DNA of 64,000 nucleotides from Collinsella aerofaciens (lineage in GTDB: Bacteria > Actinomycetota > Coriobacteriia > Coriobacteriales > Coriobacteriaceae). Location: NCBI RefSeq assembly GCF_020181355.1, contig NZ_CP084004.1, forward strand, positions 806,001-870,000, given 5' to 3'. The notes under the pieces are model-generated. The model was not told where the DNA came from. It worked only from the letters and a program-made list of their open reading frames with translations, and ran no database searches. The position numbers were made by a program, and so were the translations under genes. Positions 59,821-64,000 of this stretch are shown here, in pieces. How positions within the stretch are numbered: the stretch's first letter is position 1; each line of letters begins with the position of its first letter.

Positions 59821-61113
59821 CTAGGACAGCGGGGCATCGCCCCTCTCTGCGCGCGCCCGCCCTATCAGTCCCGGCGTCAGGTCGAGCTCGCCGAGCGGCA
59901 CGTCCTCCACGCCGTAGGCGTCCAGCAGCGCCGCCGCGTCGTCCCCGAGCATCGCCCTGAAGGCGCGGGCGGGCGTCGTGAAGCCGAGCGCGCCGCGGGG
60001 CTCGGAGTTCACGTGCGACATGGCCAGCGCCAGGTCGGCCGGGGAGAGCCGGTCGAACCTGATTCCGGCGCCCTTGGGCAGCAGCTTCCTTATCTCGACG
60101 TGGTTGCGCTCGCAGGCGCCCTTCTGGTCGCTTCGCCCGGGGTCGCAGTAGAACAGCCTCGTCTCGCCCGGCCCCTCGCCGAGCAGCGCCGCGATCGCCG
60201 CCTCGTCGGAGAACTCGGCGCCGTTGTCGGTGAGCACGGCGCGGAAGACCCTGCCCATGCCGTCGGCGCCGAGGACCTCCCTGATATCGCCCAGGGCGTC
60301 CGCGACGCACCCGGCGGTCTTCTCCTCCAGCGGCAGCGCGAGCTGGAGCCTGCTGGGGCGGTGCAGCAGCGTGAGCAGGCAGGCGGAGTCCTCCCGCGCG
60401 CCCTCGACCGTGTCCATCTCCCAGGCCGCGGCGCACGCGTCCTCCCCGAGGGCGAGGAACGCGGCATGCGACCTGCGGGCGGAGTGGCGCGTGGCCGCCC
60501 GGCCGGCGGCGCTCTTCCTCGGCCTGTAGCCGACCTTGCGCCTGAGCTCCATGTTGGTCATGCCGTCGTAGCCCGCCGAGACCCAGCGGTAGATGGTCGA
60601 CGGCGACAGGTCCACCGGGCCGCCGTTGCGCGCCGCCATCTGCTCGGGCGAGAGCCCCCGGCGCAGGCAGTCCCTTATCGCCTCCAGCCTGGCCGCCGCG
60701 GCGGGCTCGTCGGCGTCTATCCCGCGCCTGGACGAGACGAGGACCGAGTCGGCGCACAGCTGCGCGGCCCGGGCCTCGTAGAAGACGTGGGGGCGGCGCT
60801 TGCAGCCGATCGCGCGGTACCGGCCGCAGCCGTTGCAGCATCGCGGCCACGCGGCCAGGCGCGGGCAGGCCGCCGACAGGTCGGCGGAGGCGTCCACGCG
60901 CTCGCCGCGCCTGGACTTCGGCGCCGTCACGAACCTGTGCGACGCCACCTCGGCGCTCACCGTCGAGGGCGACCTGCCCAGCTCCCTCGCGATCTCCCTG
61001 CACGAGGCCCCGCGCTCCAGCATCCTCTGGACCGTGTCCCGCTCGTGCCTCGTGAGCCTTCCGTAGGCCCTCGGGACCGCCCTCGCGGAGCCCCTATTCT
61101 TCTTTCCGGACAT
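59821..61113 (-). CDS. IS30-family transposase
   Basis: A 430-residue transposase. An N-terminal helix-turn-helix (LTRHERDTVQRMLERGASCR, then IARELGRSPSTVSAEV) is followed by the rve-type catalytic core: Asp in WEMDTVEGARE (~235), Asp in AVLTDNGAEFSDE (~292) and Glu in GACERNHVEIRKLLP (~330), matching the IS30 DDE signature. The open frame continues to 61173, inside a palindrome; I prefer ATG 61113, preceded by GGAGGA. No internal stop. Confidence 0.93.
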   Translation of the reverse strand: MSGKKNRGSARAVPRAYGRLTRHERDTVQRMLERGASCREIARELGRSPSTVSAEVASHRFVTAPKSRRGERVDASADLSAACPRLAAWPRCCNGCGRYRAIGCKRRPHVFYEARAAQLCADSVLVSSRRGIDADEPAAAARLEAIRDCLRRGLSPEQMAARNGGPVDLSPSTIYRWVSAGYDGMTNMELRRKVGYRPRKSAAGRAATRHSARRSHAAFLALGEDACAAAWEMDTVEGAREDSACLLTLLHRPSRLQLALPLEEKTAGCVADALGDIREVLGADGMGRVFRAVLTDNGAEFSDEAAIAALLGEGPGETRLFYCDPGRSDQKGACERNHVEIRKLLPKGAGIRFDRLSPADLALAMSHVNSEPRGALGFTTPARAFRAMLGDDAAALLDAYGVEDVPLGELDLTPGLIGRARAERGDAPLS

Positions 61114-61164
61114 GCCGTCCTCCGATCTCCCGGGGCCGGCCGGTCCGGCCCTCAGGGTATCGGG

Positions 61165-61204
61165 TTCCCACATTCATCCGCACATGTGCGGATGAATGTG
61201 GGAA
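61165..61204. promoter_or_regulatory. Perfect 40-bp palindrome upstream of the IS30 transposase
   Basis: Bases 61165-61184 are the exact reverse complement of 61185-61204, with no loop (centre CACATGTG). It is 52 bases before the transposase start and 27 bases inside the right end. A related sequence TGTTCGGATGAAG stands in the terminal repeat. Confidence 0.85.
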
Positions 61205-62354
61205 GTGTTCGGATGAAGTTGATAATCAAGGCGTCCTTTCGCATCCAACGTTTCTCGGGCACGGCGGCGCTCGTGCTGCTGGGCGGCGCGTTCTTTGCCA
61301 TCTCATATGCGTTGCGCGTGCCCTGGGCATGGAGGCTCAACTTCTCGCTCGTCTATTGCGTCTTGTGCGTGGTGGCGATGGAAATCTGTCTCGATTGCGG
61401 TGTCGTTCCGTCATATCACGACATCGCCGGCATTTTCGACACCTTGCCGCTTGACCTCAAAGTTCTAACGCGCGACTTGCAGGAAGTCTATGCCACGCCA
61501 GTGTCAAAGCCAATGCCGGTGGGCGTGCGCGAGGAGTTGCGGACCCAGGCGCACAGCCGCGCCCATGCCTTTGTCGTGGCGTCCGACCCCGATGTGATGT
61601 GCCGTGCCTTTCCACTGCTGGGCGGATCGGCCCTGCTTGCCCAAGACGTGTCGGATCTCAACGAGCTTAACCGTGAACTGGCACATCGTCGTATGGAGCT
61701 GCAGCGTCAAAATGAGCTGCTCGCCGCCGACTACGACCTTAAGACGCACCTGGCAGACCAAGAGGCCGAGACCTTGCTGGTCCAAGACGTGGACCAGGCG
61801 CTTGCCCGCGCGCTCGAAGGGATGTACGACCTGCTGAGCTCGCTACCGCCGTTGACCGATGAATCGTCTTCGCACGAGCGTTACCGCATGCTGCAGCGCG
61901 CCAAGATGCTCGTCGCCTATTGCAAGCGCAAGGGGTCGCTCACGTTGGCACAGCACGGGGAGAGCGGTTTTGATCGCGACCGCATTCAGCTCATTGCCAA
62001 CGAGCTCGCAAGCGACCTGCGCACCATCGATATCGATTGCGCCTCGATTATCGCCATACGGCGCCCGATGCACGCCAGTACGGTAAGCGCCCTGTACGAC
62101 TGCGTGTATGACTTTGCGTTTTTTGCCTACACCACCGACCATCCGGCGCTTATGTATCACTTGGGCGATCATGACCGATGCAGTGTCGAGCTGCGTGCCG
62201 CGCTTTTTTCCAACGATGATGCAGATCTTTCGCAGACGCCCGCTGCGCAAGAGCTCGAAAGCGCTCTACAAGGGCGCAACGTGGCATACCGCCTTGAGGG
62301 CGAGCCCGGCCAGCTGCGCATGATCGTCTTGATGCCGAGGGCGGGTGAGTGACG

Positions 62355-63848
62355 ATGCAGATTTCGCTCATTCTTCCCCAAATCGTTGCGCTCGATGTTG
62401 TCTTTGCCCTGGCTGCGTGTCTGCAGACGATCCACGTCCCGCTCATCGCATCGCGCCGTTCGTCCTATAACCGTAAGGTGATTTGCGCCTACGAGGCGAG
62501 CCTTGTGCTTCACCTGATGATTTCGGCGCTCATCTTATTCGCGTCGTCTGGCTCGTATCTGGTGGCACCGCTTGACGTTTGCGCCAGGGCAATGGGCGGA
62601 TCGCTGTGGCTCAATGCCGTGATCTTTGCCTACGGCGTGGTGCTTATGGTGCACTATCGTCGCCTCGTCATGCTGGCCGAACTGTTGCTCGTTGTCGCCG
62701 TGACGCCGCCGGTGGTTTTTGCCATGGGCTCGGCGTGGACCGTTGTCCTTATCGCAGAGGGAGCGTTTTTCCTGTTTCGTTCCATCGCGGCGCTCTTGAT
62801 GGACGTCCGTAACCGCCAGGAGGATATCACCGCGTTCTCGACGATCGAGACCATCAACGTGATTCCCGTGGGCATCCTGTATCTGGACCCGAGGGGCCGT
62901 CCGCTGCTCATGAACCGCTGCATGCGCAAAAACCTAGTGGAACTTCATATGCCCACCGATCTAGGTGACATGAGCGGCACATGGAACGACCTGCGCAAAC
63001 TCAGCATGCAAATGCCCGAAAGCAGTAGGAACCGTGTGCGGATTAACTTGGATCGTTTTGGTGATGCTCGCGCGGTGATCGAGATTTCTCCCGCCGAGAT
63101 TCGCCTATTTGTGCACGACGAGGTTATGGTTTCGGGCCGCCTCTTTGAGCGCATTATCGGACTGGACGTGACGGAATACGCACACGCCTACGACCGCTTG
63201 GCGCAAGCAAACCACCTACTTGAGCTTGCGGGCCAAGAGCTCCAGTCCCAGATCGAAGAAGTTAAAAAGGTTGCCGACAATGCGGCCTACCTACGTATGC
63301 GCGCCCGCGTTCACGATGTGATCGGGCAGCGCCTGTCCATTCTCCATCGCTATTTGGAGGAGGGGCGCCTGGACGACGAGTCGCTCGAGCAGATTGACCC
63401 GTTGCTGCGCTCAATTGCCGCCGATTTGCGCAGTGGCGGTGCCAGCGAGCCTGCAGAGCAGCTGGGTGATATCGTCCATGCTTTTGGCTTGGTGAGTGTG
63501 CAGATCGATGTCGAGGGTGCGCTGCCTGAGGACGCGCGTGTCGCCGCCGCATTTTTGCAGATTATTCGCGAGGCCTCGACCAATGCCACCAAGCATGCGC
63601 AGGCGCATCGGGTCCATGTGCGCCTGTGGCAGGAGGGGGCGGATGCTGACGGCATCGCGCACATGACGATTTCTAACGACGGGTCCCCGGCCTCCGTATC
63701 GTATCGCGAGGGAACGGGTATCCCAGGTATGAGGCATGTCGCACAAGATCTGGGTGGCAGCCTAGAGGTCCATGCCGTCCCTCCCTTTACGCTTGCGGTG
63801 TCCATCCCGCTCAACGCCAGCGCCACAGCTCAAAGGAGAAGCTCATGA
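62355..63848 (+). CDS. Sensor histidine kinase (HisKA_3-like)
   Basis: A 497-residue membrane kinase with about six N-terminal helices (to ~155), a PAS-like linker (~165-290; GILYLDPRGRPLLMNRCM), the phosphoacceptor segment RMRARVHDVIGQRLSILHRY (His in V-H-D) and an ATPase domain with IREASTNATKHAQAHRV (N box) and EGTGIPGMRHVAQDLGG (G box). This is the HPK7/LuxR-partner type. It follows the broken 7TM sensor gene by two bases, and its stop overlaps the regulator's start, so all three were probably one unit; the insertion upstream may lower its expression. Confidence 0.9.
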   Translation: MQISLILPQIVALDVVFALAACLQTIHVPLIASRRSSYNRKVICAYEASLVLHLMISALILFASSGSYLVAPLDVCARAMGGSLWLNAVIFAYGVVLMVHYRRLVMLAELLLVVAVTPPVVFAMGSAWTVVLIAEGAFFLFRSIAALLMDVRNRQEDITAFSTIETINVIPVGILYLDPRGRPLLMNRCMRKNLVELHMPTDLGDMSGTWNDLRKLSMQMPESSRNRVRINLDRFGDARAVIEISPAEIRLFVHDEVMVSGRLFERIIGLDVTEYAHAYDRLAQANHLLELAGQELQSQIEEVKKVADNAAYLRMRARVHDVIGQRLSILHRYLEEGRLDDESLEQIDPLLRSIAADLRSGGASEPAEQLGDIVHAFGLVSVQIDVEGALPEDARVAAAFLQIIREASTNATKHAQAHRVHVRLWQEGADADGIAHMTISNDGSPASVSYREGTGIPGMRHVAQDLGGSLEVHAVPPFTLAVSIPLNASATAQRRSS

Positions 63849-64000
63849 TCCGCGTCCTTATAGTCGAAGACCAGGCCATCCTGCGCGAGAGCCTGGCGCG
63901 TTCCGTTGGCGACCAGCCCGATATGACCGTTGTTTCCGCCATTGCCGATGCTTCCGAGGCCTTGGGTGTCGCGCTCAAGGAGCGCCCGGACATGATACTG
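63845..64000 (+). CDS. Response regulator, 5' part only
   Basis: The first 52 codons of a response regulator: IRVLIVEDQAILRESLARSV gives the acidic pair of the receiver pocket; the frame runs off the window just before the expected phosphoacceptor Asp (ERPDMIL). A LuxR-type output domain is likely from the kinase type but not visible here. The ATGA overlap with the kinase gene shows coupling. Confidence 0.88.
   Translation, partial: MIRVLIVEDQAILRESLARSVGDQPDMTVVSAIADASEALGVALKERPDMIL

Larger units (their letters stand above)
59594..61231. mobile_element. IS30-family insertion sequence with 13-bp target duplication
   Basis: A 1638-bp element. CGTCCTTTCGCAT is present on both sides (59581-59593 and 61232-61244). 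The ends pair imperfectly (TTGATT...CCGAACAC, 19 of 25). It contains an intact transposase on the minus strand, a GC-rich terminator near 59655-59685 and a 40-bp palindrome near the right end. Most IS30 elements duplicate 2-3 bp; long duplications are known for a few relatives such as IS1630. Confidence 0.88.
58818..62352 (+). pseudogene. 7TM sensor (histidine-kinase-like) gene split by an IS30-family element
   Basis: The 5' part (58818-59593) encodes six helices of the N-terminal 7TM domain seen in coriobacterial kinases (KSFTPFYATVLWYLYYVP, TNDFHQQVF). The 3' part (61245-62352) supplies helix 7, the CGVVPSYHDIAGIFDTLP linker, a coiled coil and a C-terminal domain. Joining the halves at the 13-bp repeat gives an intact 627-residue frame. 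I see no clear phosphoacceptor His box or ATP-binding N/G boxes in the C-terminus, so even the intact protein may have been a degenerate kinase or co-sensor. The stop lies next to the start of the kinase at 62355. The element's right end offers an ATG (61213) in frame with the 3' part. Confidence 0.88.

Noticed and set aside
59701-62352. 883-codon plus-strand ORF apparently joining IS30 sequence to the sensor gene
   Set aside because: The first part is antisense to the transposase and Arg/Pro/Gly-rich; only the part after 61231 is host coding sequence.

Overview
The window looks like chromosomal DNA of a gut coriobacterium (Actinomycetota, class Coriobacteriia), most probably Collinsella or a close relative. 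The grounds are high GC with G/C-ending codons, a type III pantothenate kinase, an Ech-type energy-converting hydrogenase, a magnesium-type Nramp relative of the kind described in Eggerthella, an LPXTG pilin giant, and a housekeeping gene content that fits this group. This is inference from gene content; no 16S gene is present.

Layout. 0-14 kb: peptidyl-tRNA hydrolase (pth), a foreign-looking protein with a PD-(D/E)XK-like C-terminus framed by two inverted-repeat elements, prs, glmU, an ECF vitamin-type transporter (T, fused double ATPase, S), xth, a sirtuin, a folP-folK fusion, a decayed biotin-ligase-like gene and coaX. 14-23.5 kb: initiator tRNA, three tandem palindromic repeats, an old-yellow-enzyme/dienoyl-CoA-reductase, a solitary IS3 OrfA-like protein, then a five-gene ech operon in which echA and echB are fused. 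23.5-30.5 kb: a 1968-residue VWA/pilin-domain LPXTG adhesin bracketed by three copies of a palindromic element. 30.5-36 kb: LuxR-type response regulator and histidine kinase divergent from an ABC exporter (ATPase plus two permeases). 36-49 kb: DUF362 ferredoxin, alpha/beta hydrolase, HlyIII, CNNM/CorC-like protein, a free-standing CphA-N-like domain, YtxH and PRC-barrel proteins, a NodB-like protein with altered metal ligands, and a magnesium module (MgtE-like protein plus Nramp-related transporter). 47.8-49.3 kb: an intact IS256-family element. 49.8-64 kb: OatA-like acyltransferase, ribokinase, nucleoside hydrolase, luxS broken by an IS3-family element, DUF4867, a GH1 phospho-beta-glucosidase, a 7TM sensor gene broken by an IS30-family element, and an intact histidine kinase/response regulator pair (regulator cut off by the window end).

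Themes. (1) Insertion sequences have recently silenced two regulatory or signalling genes; both interrupted frames can be rebuilt exactly from the target-site duplications. (2) The intergenic DNA is rich in 150-225 bp elements with long complementary arms around a different interior, often with a central hairpin; one of them lies in frame inside the ECF ATPase gene. (3) Several proteins keep a family fold but have lost or changed catalytic residues (biotin ligase-like, NodB-like, the first 7TM sensor). (4) The magnesium pair and the CphA-N-like protein are the most promising candidates for little-described protein systems.
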